Shown here: positions 23,311 through 35,060 of the stretch, piece by piece | Layout: the number at the start of each line of letters is the position of its first letter | Position numbering within the stretch: position 1 is the stretch's first letter | Assembly (NCBI RefSeq): GCF_019925205.1 | Contig: NC_083560.1 | Coordinates: 119,819,062 to 119,883,061 of the forward strand | Direction: 5' to 3' | From: Metopolophium dirhodum | Taxonomy: Eukaryota; Arthropoda; Insecta; Hemiptera; Aphididae | Length of the DNA stretch: 64,000 nucleotides | The notes under the pieces: generated by a model | The model's database searches: none | What the model saw: only the letters and a program-made list of their open reading frames with translations | What the model was told of the DNA's origin: nothing | Program-made: the position numbers and the translations under genes

Positions 23311-23502
23311 CATAGGTGGAGTCAGAAGTTGTTCAGCGTATGCAGAATCTAAATCAGTCCACCACAATTAGGTGGAGGGGGACTTGGGGGGCTAATCCCT
23401 AAAATGTTTTTAATAGACACTTTATATTTAATAACAATTTAGATTTAAGTATGTAACGATTTAAGTATGTATATCTCTGCTCGCCCCGTGGCTCCACCTA
23501 TG
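23311..23502. mobile_element. hAT-like MITE (192 bp)
   Basis: Left tip CATAGGTGGAGTCA, right tip TGGCTCCACCTATG. Flanks atagtctt (23303-23310) and atagtttt (23503-23510), an 8-bp duplication with one mismatch. A G-run (GGAGGGGGACTTGGGGGG) lies inside near the left end, as in the CATAGGCGC elements. Confidence 0.82.
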
Positions 23503-23510
23503 ATAGTTTT

Positions 23511-24364
23511 TATAATTTTTGTCTATACTCTATTACTCTATAGTCTATACACTATAATTATAGTGTCGTTACTTGTTTTGTTCTTATATGTATACGGTAA
23601 ACCATTGTATGACGGCATATAGTACCTACCAAATACCAATTTAAATTTAACCAATGGGTAGGTCAGTTAACTGTTAAGTAGGAAATGTTTTTTTGAAGTG
23701 AATACTTCATAGGCGGCAGCGGACCTTTGTCGACTGCCATGCGCATGGATAATAATATACATAGATTGTCTACCTACAACAGTACAACCTACATACTCGT
23801 ATTTAAGTGCGTGATCGAAGAGCATATACTATAGTTATTAGTTACCAAAGTGCAGGTTACATATATTTAAAGTGTGGTATCATAACAAACCGTGATAAGT
23901 GAAACCACAATACAAACCAAGGTGGATTGATATAAATCCATCTTCATACAAACATAAATAAATTATTTTAGTTTTTATTTTAAATAATAAATTAAAAAAC
24001 ATTGACAAGATAATAGGTAATTATAATTATACAACGGTTAAAGACCCTGTGTGTGCTAGTGTCACGACCGGAAGTGAATACTTAAATGAATATTTAATTT
24101 TGATTGGATTTGTATAAAAATAATTTTACATTTGTTTTTGAATATCGGTTAGTGTAGCGAGGAATACGTAAACGAAAGTAGAGGGGGGGGGGGAAACGCA
24201 GCACAGTGCTTCACTGCTTCCCTATCCCACGTCTGGTGCTCTGTATTATAATATTATGATTATATATATTCTGTGGTTCTGGCAAGGAGGTGGGCTCCGG
24301 TAGTTTGCAGTTTCCTGCTACGTGTAATAGGGGTGTACGGTATTTGTACGGTCAAATACGACTG
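23511..24364. other. Intergenic stretch with a G11 run
   Basis: No gene recognised. A GGGGGGGGGGG tract lies near 24183-24193, next to GAAACGCAGCACAGTGC, possibly the G-run of another decayed MITE. Confidence 0.3.
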
Positions 24365-25907
24365 AGAGCCCGTTTTACAATCGTTTTTACATAGTTTAAA
24401 CCTCGATTACGCTTAACGCTTAAAGGCGGGTTCACAACTGCCCGTTGTCGTGTCGTGTCGTGTAAGATATTTTTTTCTGATAAGCTTACCAAAATGTGAT
24501 TGTAAAAATATGATCGTGTCGATACCAACACGATACCTCGAATACCGCGAAGTTGAATATATTCAACTTTTGATCGTGCTGGGTCACAATGTTCACGATG
24601 TGGTTAGAGCGATTTAAATGTTAATCTATTATATTTTGATAAGAAAAAAAATGTATAATAAATATTAAATATTACTAACTATAATTTTAAATTTATTAAA
24701 TCATAGTATAGTTACATTGAGTCAACACTCAACAATATGAGCTATGTAAAAGCAAGATATTGTATCTATCTACGTTTGTTTTGATCTATAGATTAGGACA
24801 ACATCATGAACTAACAACTGTCATACTAAAGTTCAAATATACTAATAATATAATATATTAACTTTAACATACCATAACATACTATATGTAGTGCACTAAT
24901 ATACTACTAATAATTCATTAAATATTATTTATTTATGAACCCATAGGCATCTGCAGACTTCATTGGCAGAATATGCATATTAAAAATGTGTTCCTTCTTT
25001 CTAAGAAGCAACAAAAAAGTTCACTTATAAAAATTACAGTAATGTTAATGATAAATAACATTAATGTATCAATTTTTATAAAAAAAAAAAGTATTCATAT
25101 CCTGTTGACACAACTATGTATATACATACTAAATATTAATACCTACGTATCTTATATTAAATCTAAATTGGTACAAAACTATAAAATATATTGGTAGGGA
25201 GCTAATGTAACCCGTAGGTACAGATAAACAGTAACTAAATAGTAAAATACTGTATTGTAGACATTTCAAAATTGAATATGAAATGTAAAACTAAATTATA
25301 TAATATTACCTAGACGAACAAATATTTATAAGAATCAATAAGATACGTATATGAAACTATAAGGACTTTTCGCCTGTGAACTTCAATATTATATTCATAC
25401 ACACTGCGTTTATATTCTTCTTCATTGTAGTTTCATTTCATTTTAAAATGTATTCAAAATAAAGAAAAAAACTCACGAATTAGATGTTACAAATTAAATA
25501 TGAAAAATACATCTATGAATTAACAACATTACTCAGCCACTGACAGTTAACAACAAAGGAACAACTGATTAATATGTTAATATACTTACTTATTATGTTA
25601 ATAGTGATTTTTAAATTAATATTTAATATAAATATATAAAATATTAGTTGACATAGACATATAAATTAATACGTCTATGGAAGTTGATTATTTTAAAAAA
25701 CCCCGCAAGAAAATTTGATAACCATGGTACCATGATACCACGGTAGAATTTATGGTTACCAAGTTGGTATCGTCCCTGATTTTTGAATTCACAATTCACA
25801 CGACACGACACGACACGGGCAGTTGTGAACCCCGCCTTTACCCATTGATTTTACCGGCCGAATTCGGCGGTTTAACCTTGGTTTAACCATTGTAATACGG
25901 GCACTAA
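24365..25907. mobile_element. Outer TIR element split by a nested insertion
   Basis: Left tip GAGAGCCCGTTTTACAATCG; right tip, read from the other strand, AGTGCCCGTATTACAATGGT. Further inside, TTTAAACC and GGTTTAACC also pair. The outer element's own sequence is only about 120 bp, the rest being the 24421-25840 element. Confidence 0.5.
24421..25840. mobile_element. Non-autonomous TIR element (1420 bp), nested
   Basis: Left tip TAAAGGCGGGTTCACAACTG CCCG, then TGTCGTGTCGTGTCGTGT; right tip is the complement, ACACGACACGACACGACACG GGCAGTTGTGAACCCCGCC. The inverted repeat is about 40 bp. No convincing target duplication is seen. A 74-codon open frame inside (24973-25197) shows no transposase motif. 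Confidence 0.82.
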
Positions 25908-26009
25908 GTATGGTATACGGTAACAATCAGAGCTGAAGTTAGGGTAATATAATATAAGATTGACAAACTGGTGCCACTGGTTGTAGGTATTATGTCATGT
26001 GGTTGTGCT

Positions 26010-26429
26010 CATAGGCGCAATTTGGACAACTGATTTGGGGGGGGGGGGGGCTAAATTTATAAATTCTATACAGACCTGTAGGGGCTCCGCCCCCGCACTG
26101 CCTCACCACTTGTTGTAATTTTTACGGTAACTCAACAGCAAAAACAAAAATATACTTGATAAATTAAATACATAATAATATACAACTCAAGTACTCAACA
26201 TTAATAACAACAATTGATTATATATTCTATAAATTGATATTAATTATTACTTATTACTTATTATACAACATACGTACACTGATTATCGAGTTGGCTAAAA
26301 AATCCCATAATTCATTTTTTTTTAATTTTTTAATTTGATATTTTTTTTTATTAGGTGGGTTTTAAGAATTAATATATTTAAAAACTTGGGGGCTAAGCCC
26401 CCTCTAGACCCCCCCAAATTGTGCCTATG
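26010..26429. mobile_element. hAT-like MITE of the CATAGGCGC group (420 bp)
   Basis: Tips CATAGGCGCAATTTGG and CCAAATTGTGCCTATG. The flanks are gttgtgct (26002-26009) and gttgtgca (26430-26437), an 8-bp duplication with one mismatch. Inside the tips lie a G run (about 26038-26050) and a C run (about 26410-26416). Confidence 0.88.
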
Positions 26430-26810
26430 GTTGTGCAGTCGTGTAGGTTTTCTACATTAATAAATTCAGTTAGGTATTAATCATAGTGCATTATCATTAT
26501 TTTATGTTCTTAACTCTTGAATAATAACAGTTATATAAATAATAGTCAAACATTTGCATATATAAAGAACTCAATTTAGTCGCTAAATGCATTCAATTTT
26601 GAAAAAATAGACTAGTTGTTGATTAATATTTTTATTTTTAATACACCGACAGTAACAATAAACATTTTTTTAGTTAGTAAAATGTATTTTTAAATTTGTG
26701 TTGTGCGCGTACGGTTAAGATGTAGAAAATAGCAATACATAGTTGTACATAGTTATTAATACATACAACTAGTTCATCACTGCATAAACCAAGTATATAT
26801 GTTGGTTTTC
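26430..26810. other. AT-rich stretch between two MITEs
   Basis: Nothing recognised. Confidence 0.3.
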
Positions 26811-27248
26811 TTAAGAGGATGTCAGCGCATTATTTGTATTCTGTCTCTGGTCCACGCGCAACATGGACAAAGCGCATTTACGCAGAATCATTTTTTCTAT
26901 GTTTTTAAGTAATCTTTAGAGTAAAATCACCCATTACAAAAAAGATAGAGAATAATATTTTTGAGGGAATGACTTATCGATTTACTTAATATTGTGTCAA
27001 AACAATTTAAGTATCATTTAAATTTACATTGTTTACTTTGAAAGTCGAATACGAAGTTAAACAACAATAAAATATAATTGATATGTCATTCCCTCAAAAA
27101 TACTATTCCCTATCATTTTTCTTATGGGTGATTTTGCTCTAAGATTTCTTAAGAACATAGGAAAATGATTCTGCGTAAATGCGTTTTGTCTATGTTGCGC
27201 GTCGGCTAGAGAGAGAAAACAAAATATAGTGTGCTGACATCATCTTAA
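26811..27248. mobile_element. Long-TIR MITE with TTAA edges (438 bp)
   Basis: Starts TTAAGAGGATGTCAGCGCAT and ends GTGTGCTGACATCATCTTAA. The arms pair for about 200 bp, through ATTTACGCAGAATCATTTT and CACCCATTACAAAAAAGATA, around a short AT-rich spacer. A truncated relative is at 55331-55709. Confidence 0.85.
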
Positions 27249-28462
27249 ACGTGATTTTTAACTAAGCAAAGATAAAAACAATTTTACTAGAAAATAAAAT
27301 ACAATATGCTTTCATTATTTGTAATTATGGTAATTATCTTATAAGGCTCCAAAAACTTCTATAATATAGTAGCATTGATTATAAATACTAGTATTTATTT
27401 AAATATTTAATAAAGTAGTTCCTTATAATCAATGGTAGTAGTAGACAGTATTGTAGTAATGTAAACCTGTACGGAAATACTTAAAAATAACATTATAACA
27501 ATATCTGAAAAGCAGCTCATTTTTTGATAGACAATTATTTGATACTTCCGTCTATGGCTACTATAAATTATAATAAATATAATATGTTACACAATTGTTA
27601 TGATTTTTGTTATTACAGAAATTGTTAAGAAAATAGGAATCTTTAGAAAAAATAACTTTTAATTTTTATAACCTTAAAATTTTAAATTAATTTTCCGCGG
27701 GTTAGACTACTGTTTGAGTCTTTGAGATATATCAATGTTTAGTAATGTAATGTATAGAGTCAATTTTTAGCATGCTCATAGTTAAATTTTTCATGATAGG
27801 TAGTTCCAAATAGATATCCATTTTTTATGAAGTTCGATCCATAACGTTATGAAAACGTTTTTATGTTCATAAAATGAATACTAAATTTATTAATTTATTA
27901 ATTTATTTTTTTATTACGTGTACATTTTTGTAAAATAGTCAGTGGTCATCAGAAATGTTTAACTGTGTAGTAATTTTAAGTTTTAACAAAATAATAATAT
28001 ATACAGCATCACGCTGTACTCACCATGCATTCATTTTATATAAACATATATAAATTATATGGCTTTGTCAGTGGTGCACCCGAAAGGCCGGAATTATTTT
28101 TATATCAGATTATATAATACTATTATAATTTTTCTTTTTATAGTATATTGTTTTGTACTTTTGTCACAAATAGAATAATAATATAATATATTACAATGTT
28201 TTTTTTTTTCGAATTCGAATATCATATTCGATACAGTCATACAGATGTATAAATGAGGTTTATACATTATACTTTGTGTTGTGTCGTATGGTAATCGCCG
28301 AACGATTATTTCATTGAAAATTATTTAGATTTATATACTGGCGGTCGTAAGCCGTCGCGTCGCTTTTATCGATTGTGAGTCGTGACTGTCAAAGTCACGA
28401 AACGATGAAAGTCAAAATAACTATAAGTAGTAATATTGTGTATTTGTGTTTAGGCTAAAAAG
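27249..28462. other. AT-rich stretch
   Basis: No gene, tRNA or paired termini found. CG-bearing words around 28280-28400 (TAATCGCCGAACGATT, CCGTCGCGTCGC) stand out slightly. Confidence 0.3.
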
Positions 28463-28517
28463 GTGAACTACATATTATATAATGGGAAGTAGGAACATAT
28501 TTTGTAAACCCCCTCCC
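28463..28517 (+). repeat. Dispersed repeat shared with 33063
   Basis: GTGAACTACATATTATATAA, then GGGAAGTAGGAACATATTTT and GTAAACCCCCTCC, closely matching 33063-33112. Confidence 0.65.
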
Positions 28518-28660
28518 CCTAACAAAAATCCCGAGAAAAATATAAATCTGTTAAGAACCATTGAATATACTGTTAGCAACAATTATTCTTTATATGTTGT
28601 AGTTTTATTGTATTTAGTTGTAAAATAATTAAACATATTATAATTGTAAACTGATACGCG

Positions 28661-28928
28661 TGTGACAACAGGCGAGAAGAACTCCCTACTCCAAGGAATC
28701 TGCAGATCTGCTGAATAAACCATTTTTAACGGACGACCAGCTCGTATGCGGGGATTCGCACACTTAGCAGTTAGTCTTTAAGTAACGCATTATCATTACA
28801 GATCATTTCAGAGTATTTATTTTATTAAAACATTATTACAATTAAATAAAGAATATAATTTTGAGCCAAAGTAATGTCATATCGTTAATTTTATTTGCTG
28901 TGGAGTCGCTAAGTGCGCGTCCATAACA
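28661..28928 (+). mobile_element. Candidate LTR with adjoining primer-site-like sequence
   Basis: A 268-bp segment starting TGTGACAACAGG and ending GTCCATAACA (TG...CA), with AATAAA at 28714 and again at 28848, is followed by TTTTTGGTGGCAG, which resembles the TGG-starting primer-binding site of LTR retrotransposons. No second LTR or gag/pol is in the window, so it would be a truncated relic. The call rests on end motifs only. Confidence 0.35.
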
Positions 28929-28949
28929 TTTTTGGTGGCAGTTGTGGCA

Positions 28950-29600
28950 GCTTTAAGTAAATTAAAAACATTATAATTTCACATTAGTTAGTATCCGTTA
29001 CCACGAGTAAAAGAAATTACGCCAACATTTTATTCTCCTATCGCTTTAGTCGTCAACAACTTCAAAACATTAAATGCTCGCCACAACATTCTCAAACTTC
29101 GGAACATCTACGGAATATTTCAAGTGATATAATTTAATATTACGTAAAACGTAGCGCGTCGTATTGAACGGCACAGCGTGAGAAAGGGTATAACGTCAGC
29201 GATTTAACGCATTGCCCCGTACTCGCCCGCCAGTACAATATACGTTATTGTGCAGCCGCCGCCCGAATCGCCGTCAGAAGATGTTAACGGATGACCGTGG
29301 TGTACCTACGACCGGCGGGACGTCATCGCAATAAGCACGTCATAAGGTGCCACCGCACTGCGTCGTGGGCACTACTTGTTGCGTGTGGAGGTAACGCTCT
29401 TCAGCAACGACAATCGTGCGCCACACGGTGATTTATTGACATTCGATCGGACCGCCGCGAAGAAAGTAGGTCATGACCGTGAAATCTCCGCCGTCATAGT
29501 GTACGCGCCGCCGCGTATAACAAACAACACGCAAATACGTAATTTTGTCGTGTACACTAATACCGTTTAGTATAGATAGTACAGACAGACCATTTTGCCT
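28950..29600. other. CpG-rich stretch without a supported gene
   Basis: The density of CG steps rises sharply (for example GCAGCCGCCGCCCGAATCGC at 29251-29270). A 64-codon open frame (29376-29570, plus) has no domain and looks random for this composition. It could be a promoter or first non-coding exon. Nothing in the sequence names the gene. Confidence 0.3.
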
Positions 29601-29988
29601 ATATTATGGTACGTAGTGAATTAGTTATAAAACGCGCACCGCGTTATAATGAAAATATAAAAACAATAATTATAATAATTATAAATGTATTATAATATTA
29701 TTATGTTATAAATGTAAATGTTATTGTGCAGTTGACATCTCTACGCAATTTACGTTTCATCACCATCATAGTTTTGCGATACAACGTTGTCTAATTTCGT
29801 CATAATCAACGTTGTCATTTACAACCTAAATGTATGAATTAATGGGCATATTTTATTTTCCTATCTGCGGCAAGCGCAAGCTGCGGCCGCCCGTCCTCCC
29901 TGACGAATCCTGCACTCCTGCGCGTCGTGAAGTTTACAATTTGCATACCAATTCTCAATATCCCATTAATGCTAGCCGGCGGCCAGTC

Positions 29989-30160
29989 CATAGGCGCAAC
30001 TAGAGTTAAAATTATGGGGGGGGGGGGGGGCTAACAAAACTATTTATTTGAAATAACCCATATCTAGGGGGCTTATATCTAAATCAATAAGCGATATTTG
30101 TGGAGGGCTAAATCTTAGTGAGGGGGGCTAAGCCACACGTGTCGTCCATTGTGCTAAGAT
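29989..30160 (+). mobile_element. CATAGGCGC-group MITE, truncated
   Basis: CATAGGCGCAACTAGAGTTA is followed by a G14 run; a second GGGGGGCTAAGCC block lies at 30123. The left tip is clear and the right tip is not. Confidence 0.5.
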
Positions 30161-30307
30161 ATCGTTGGTGACTACCCTTCGACGTTAATGTCGAGCGTCA
30201 AAGAACATATTGCACGGATACAATCTTTAACACTCGTATAAAGCCGAATATTCGTATACATTTAATTTACCTAGTTGATCATAAATTATATTGTTGGCAT
30301 TTCTCTC

Positions 30308-31044
30308 GGGCGAGACCGTTTTCGACCAAAAACGTACCCTTACCTTTTCGGCCGATTCACTTTTCGACCAAAACAAAAAGTTTTGTAATATGATATGTAG
30401 AATAAATAATTGATATATAATTTTTGTAAAATACAATACCCATATTATATTAACATTTTTTTTTTTTATTACGATTATTACGATTTATTATATACGATCG
30501 GTGATCGTCGACTGTGATGGTTATACTACCATAATAATATATAGTTATTTCAGTATAATAATTTATGTAGTATGTACCTGCAAGACTGATTGTTATACGT
30601 ATTGTAGACATTACTATTAGACTTAATAATTATTGACAAAAATTTTATATTATTATGTTATTCTTTTTATAAAATATTATGCACAGTGTGACATATTAAC
30701 ACAAAACTAATGTTAATAATATAGGTATAATAGGTATTCTTATATTTAAATTTTTTTTTATATTTTATTTTACAATATTTTATTTTACAACATTTTATGT
30801 AACTTAAACTTAAATAATTTTTAAAATTATAATTGCCACAATTTTACAAAAATTATATACCAATTATTTTATTTATTTTACATATCATATTACAAAACTT
30901 TTTGTTTTGGTCGAAAAGTGAATCGGCCGAAAAGGGAAGGGTACAATTTTGGTCGAAAAGGGAATAGACCTTTTTTAAATTTGGTCGAAAAGTGAATCGG
31001 CCGAAAAGGGAAGGGTACGTTTTTGGTCGAAAACAGCTATGCCC
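30308..31044. mobile_element. hAT-like element with long inverted arms (737 bp) and exact TSD
   Basis: Tips GGGCGAGACCGTTTTCGACC and, from the other strand, GGGCATAGCTGTTTTCGACC. The arms continue through AAAAACGTACCCTTACC and TTTTCGGCCGATTCACTTT for at least 100 bp. The flanks TTTCTCTC (30300-30307) and TTTCTCTC (31045-31052) are an exact 8-bp duplication. The right arm carries an extra tandem copy of the GTCGAAAAGTGAATCGG motif (30913 and 30984). Confidence 0.92.
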
Positions 31045-31052
31045 TTTCTCTC

Positions 31053-32484
31053 ATGTTTCATGGTTTAATCATTTAAATAGCTGCTATACGTATATACACC
31101 TAGACCTAACCAAAAGTATCTTCTGGATACTTCTGGATCCTATAATTTTCGTTATATTATTGTCTTTATTAATTATAAAGTAAAATCAAATTTGACGAAA
31201 TAAACAAAATTACAATGCATAATCGTCGACTTAAAATGTTCAACAAATACTTCTATTGCCATTTTCTATGTATATAGTATATAAATATAATATTATTAGG
31301 TAAATTATTGTTATTTATTCAATAAACCATAAACCGTAAACGAATATTTATCTATATTATTTTTAACTTTGAAAACTTAACCCTGAGTCCCTGAATACTA
31401 TAAATGCAAGCTGAATAGTTTGTTAATGTATAGCCTATTATAAAACAAATAGGAATATTATTTTAGTTGAAATCTCAAATCGCGAACATTACCTAGGTAC
31501 TCAGTATATAGAAATAGAAATAATAAATACAAATATACAGTACAAAATACAAAATATCCTTAGAAATTAGAGAAACGGGTTGACCCAAAGTTTCCCATCA
31601 GAAAAATAAAATTAATACTTACTAGAAACATTGTATTCAATTTTCAAGCTGTAGCTATTATAATTAACACTTGAGTAATTTTTAACTACAAAATAATAGT
31701 TTGCAAGTTTCCGTGATTTGGACGAATTTTCTCAAAATTTGGTCTTCCGACAAATCAATAGTGTGAGTACAAAGTAGGTATATGTATTTCAAATATTTTG
31801 AATTTTGAATCATTATAAGAACAACTTACTTGGGATCTTGTATTTAGTTATCAAGATTTTTGACGTAGACTTAAAATTGTTATTAATATTGAATAAAAAT
31901 CTAAAAAAATTATTAACCTTATTAATTGCTTAAAAATTAAAATGAATCTAAATATTTTCTAAATTTCATTGTGTAAAGAAAATTATAATTCATGTAATAG
32001 TAGAATGTTTCGACGATTAATATTTTTTTAATAAGAAAAAATGTAATTATAGATACGTTTGAATAATAATTTTAAATAATTTGTTTATAATAATTTTCTT
32101 GATTTTAACGAATTTTGTATTAATGTCAACTTTAACTAATTATAAAATAAGATTCTGCCTGCATTTTCAATATTTTTTAATTGGTAAATAAAGATGAAGA
32201 ATATTGGAAATGGAACCTTGCAGTACTAAATGTTGAATCATTTTACTTAAAAATAGGTTAAACCTAACCACCTAGGGTTAATTATTTTTAAATAGTCCAC
32301 ACAAATTAATATGTGTAAAAAAAACACGAACAAACCAAAATATTTTGAAAAATTTATCATGTCTAGCAAATTTTCATATTAAATTTTTGATAAATAATTC
32401 AAGATTTCAAAACTCTACCTACTATACCTGAATATACTCGTATATAATATTAATAATTATTGGTCCCTGCGTCAGCTGTTTCCA
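31053..32484. other. AT-rich stretch, possibly very old family A sequence
   Basis: No gene recognised. Words such as GTTTCCGTGATTTGGACGAA (31709) and ATTTCATTGTGTAAAGAAAA (31963) faintly resemble family A in reverse orientation, too weakly to assign. Confidence 0.3.
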
Positions 32485-32650
32485 GGGCTTAATTTTTTTT
32501 TTTTTTTTTGGGGAGAGGGGAAAAAGTACAAAAAATACAAAATGATGCTATAAAATTAGCTAAACACAGTGTAGAACAAAGGTAAACTACGACGATTTGG
32601 GGGGGGGGGAAATGCACCCTTTGCCCCCCCCCTGAATCCACCACTGGCGG
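32485..32650. mobile_element. G/C-run MITE remnants
   Basis: CAGGGCTTAATTTTTTTT at the left and CCCCCCCCTGAATCCACCACTG at the right both look like hAT tips, but they do not pair with each other and there is no target duplication. Probably two fused remnants. Confidence 0.35.
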
Positions 32651-33062
32651 TTTTGGGGCGTAAAACTTCGAATCAAAACATTGCAGTCGAAAAGGACAGT
32701 AGTCGTTTATAGAGGAGTACGTGATCGATCAGCATACCATATTCCCGAACATTTCAACATCGAAAACGATCTATTCAACAATGGACAGGATGACACTAAA
32801 TATATATAGGTACACCGATCCTCGTGAGTTAAAATTATTATTTTTTTCTTATATATTATATAACATATTATCACTATAAATTGTTATATTTATATTATTT
32901 TTTTTCTCTGTCTTACTTTGCCTGTAAGTAGTGATTGCCTATATTTATAACTACTATTCTATTACTTATTAGTAAAAAAAAGGGGGCTTAATGAATAATT
33001 CTGAGGGCGAAAATAATCCATTAGAGGAACATAACGAATCAACTACTGTTATTTCTCAAAAA

Positions 33063-33112
33063 AGTGAACTATATAATGCGAAGTAGGAACATATTTTGTA
33101 AGCACCCTCCCA
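33063..33112 (+). repeat. Dispersed repeat shared with 28463
   Basis: GTGAACTATATAATGCGAAG TAGGAACATATTTTGTAAG: second copy of the 28463 repeat. Confidence 0.65.
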
Positions 33113-33400
33113 TAGTTGCTACCTCAATTATAATACTTTTCCACTAATCTACTACCCGATACCTATATTTATCTGAAATTAGAAGACTTCCTACAGCCCG
33201 CATCGATCTCTGATTTTATATTTTATTTCAAATAATATTGTATTAAAAAATTTGTAAAAAATGTTTTTTATCTAATATTTTTTTGGACGTATTATTATAA
33301 AATTTGAGAATAAAATATTGAAAAACAGTGATTGACGTAGGCTGTAAAATATTTCCTTCTAGCAATTAAAAAAAAAAATTATGAATTTTGGTTGTTTCGA

Positions 33401-33468
33401 CAAGGCGGTATCGTTATTCCTGCAGTGTATTTTTGAGGACAAAATGACATCAGCACCGGGTGCCTTAA
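33401..33468 (-). repeat. CAAGGCGGTATCGTTATTCC repeat, inverted relative to 63314
   Basis: Spans CAAGGCGGTATCGTTATTCC to ACCGGGTGCCTTAA. Its reverse complement matches 63314-63384 almost throughout, including ATTTTGTCCTCAAAAATA. Confidence 0.8.
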
Positions 33469-34166
33469 ATGTTTTTAATTAATATAGGCATAAAACAATA
33501 TAATAATCATGGAGTAATAAAATGTAGTAGTTATGAAATGTACCATAGGCGAAGAATGGGCGCCCTTGGATATTGTTCGATAATTATTAATCTGTTAAAA
33601 TATATTTTCGTTTACGAACGTAATTTGGTATTTTATAGAACTTACGAAATTTAAATCTACGAATCTTTTATTTAATCTTTTATTTCTTTCTATATTCGTA
33701 CGTATACGTATAACGCAGTGGCGTGCAAATGATTTTGTCATGAGGGGGATATGGCTGATTTTTTAACATGCATTATTTTATCATTAAAAATATAATTTAT
33801 GGTTTTGTCTAATATCAATTTATAAAATTATGGTAAATACTAACTTTATTTATAACTTAGATATACAGACTTTATAATTGATATATTATAGTATTAACAA
33901 TATTTTTATAATATTATTTTTTACTATTTTTTTGTTTTTTTTGCTAATTCGTCTTACTTATTTGTTCATCCACCGATCGTTTAAAAGTTTATGTTTTATT
34001 AAACATAGAAGTTGTGAAATTGCAAAATAGACAAAATAGTCAATATTACAAAAGACACCGACCGTATAATATAGTAATACACATTAGTACACTACATGGA
34101 CACACAGTAGAAAACACGAGTACGAAAGATCAAAGACGAATCACAGTGATAACTAAATATTATGAG
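33469..34166. other. AT-rich stretch
   Basis: Nothing recognised. A GTGGCGTGCAAATGATTTTG segment with GAGGGGGATATGG (33719-33755) may be one end of a G-run MITE. Confidence 0.3.
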
Positions 34167-34510
34167 CATAGGCGTAATTTGGGTTAAATTTATGGGGGTG
34201 CTAGATTTATGTCGACTAAAGTGGTCAGTGGGGTGTCTGCCCCCGACACCCCTCCCCCTCCTAGCATACAACTTAATTTTTTACACCTTCGCATTAATCT
34301 TAATATAAACAATTACCTATAACGTAATGCACTTTTATCTATATTATTATTCTGATTGGAATCTATGCATAGGTAATACATGTATTATTAGAAATAAATG
34401 TATCCAAATAACTATGGAATAATATTATCAATTCGATGATGCTATCAAAAATTTGGGGTCGCTAATATGAATTTTGTGGGTGCAAAGCATCCACCCAAAT
34501 TGCGCCTATG
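34167..34510. mobile_element. hAT-like MITE of the CATAGGCGC group (344 bp)
   Basis: Tips CATAGGCGTAATTTGGGT and ACCCAAATTGCGCCTATG. Flanks attatgag (34159-34166) and atcatgag (34511-34518), 7 of 8 identical. Inside are GGGGGTGCTAGATTTATG and CCCCGACACCCCTCCCCCTC. Confidence 0.88.
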
Positions 34511-34689
34511 ATCATGAGTTACGACAAAGAATAATAAATAATAAGCAATCGATGTTTCAAGTTTTCAACCATGACCTGGGCCTAGAGCTATGTAATATTG
34601 TAAAATATACCTACCGATCTATAATAATATAGTCATGTTATGTAAAAACACATACAAATATTCTGACTTTCTGTCGAAATTTACACAAT

Positions 34690-35060
34690 AGTTGATAATT
34701 TGTTTTTGACAGTCAAAAATAAAATTTCCCAGTATTTTTCTAAAGCGTCAAAAGAAATCAAAAAGAAAATTAGGAAAAACGGTAATTTAAACGCAAAACT
34801 AGTTTTTGACCAGATTGATTTAGTTTTTTTTTTTGTAATTCAAAAACGAATAACCATAGATTAATATCACGAATATTATTTTTAAATACACAATACATTT
34901 TTCAAAATATTTTAATTATTTTAATTATTTTATAGAAATTTGAAATTTGAAATTTGAAATATTTTTTATACAAATTTTCTTAATGGGTCAAAAAGCTTGA
35001 AAAAATTAATAAAATGTTTCTCATAAGTAGTTCATACTGTAACCGAAAACTCTAAAAACG
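34690..35060 (+). mobile_element. Family A copy, partial
   Basis: AAAATTTCCCAGTATTTTTC, then TTCAAAAACGAATAACCATA and GGGTCAAAAAGCTTGAAAAA follow the order seen at 40720-40960 and 59470-59690. Confidence 0.6.

Noticed and set aside
24973..25197. 74-codon frame inside the nested TIR element
   Set aside because: Low-complexity Ile/Asn/Lys translation, no transposase motif.
29376..29570. 64-codon open frame in CpG-rich DNA
   Set aside because: No domain, no splice context; the length is expected where GC rises and stops become rarer.
30992..31183. 63-codon frame at the right arm of the 30308 element
   Set aside because: It starts in the inverted arm and crosses the element boundary, so it is not a gene.
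32485..32650. Single hAT element between CAGGGCTTAA and CCACCACTG
   Set aside because: The two ends do not form an inverted repeat and the flanks do not match; listed as remnants instead.
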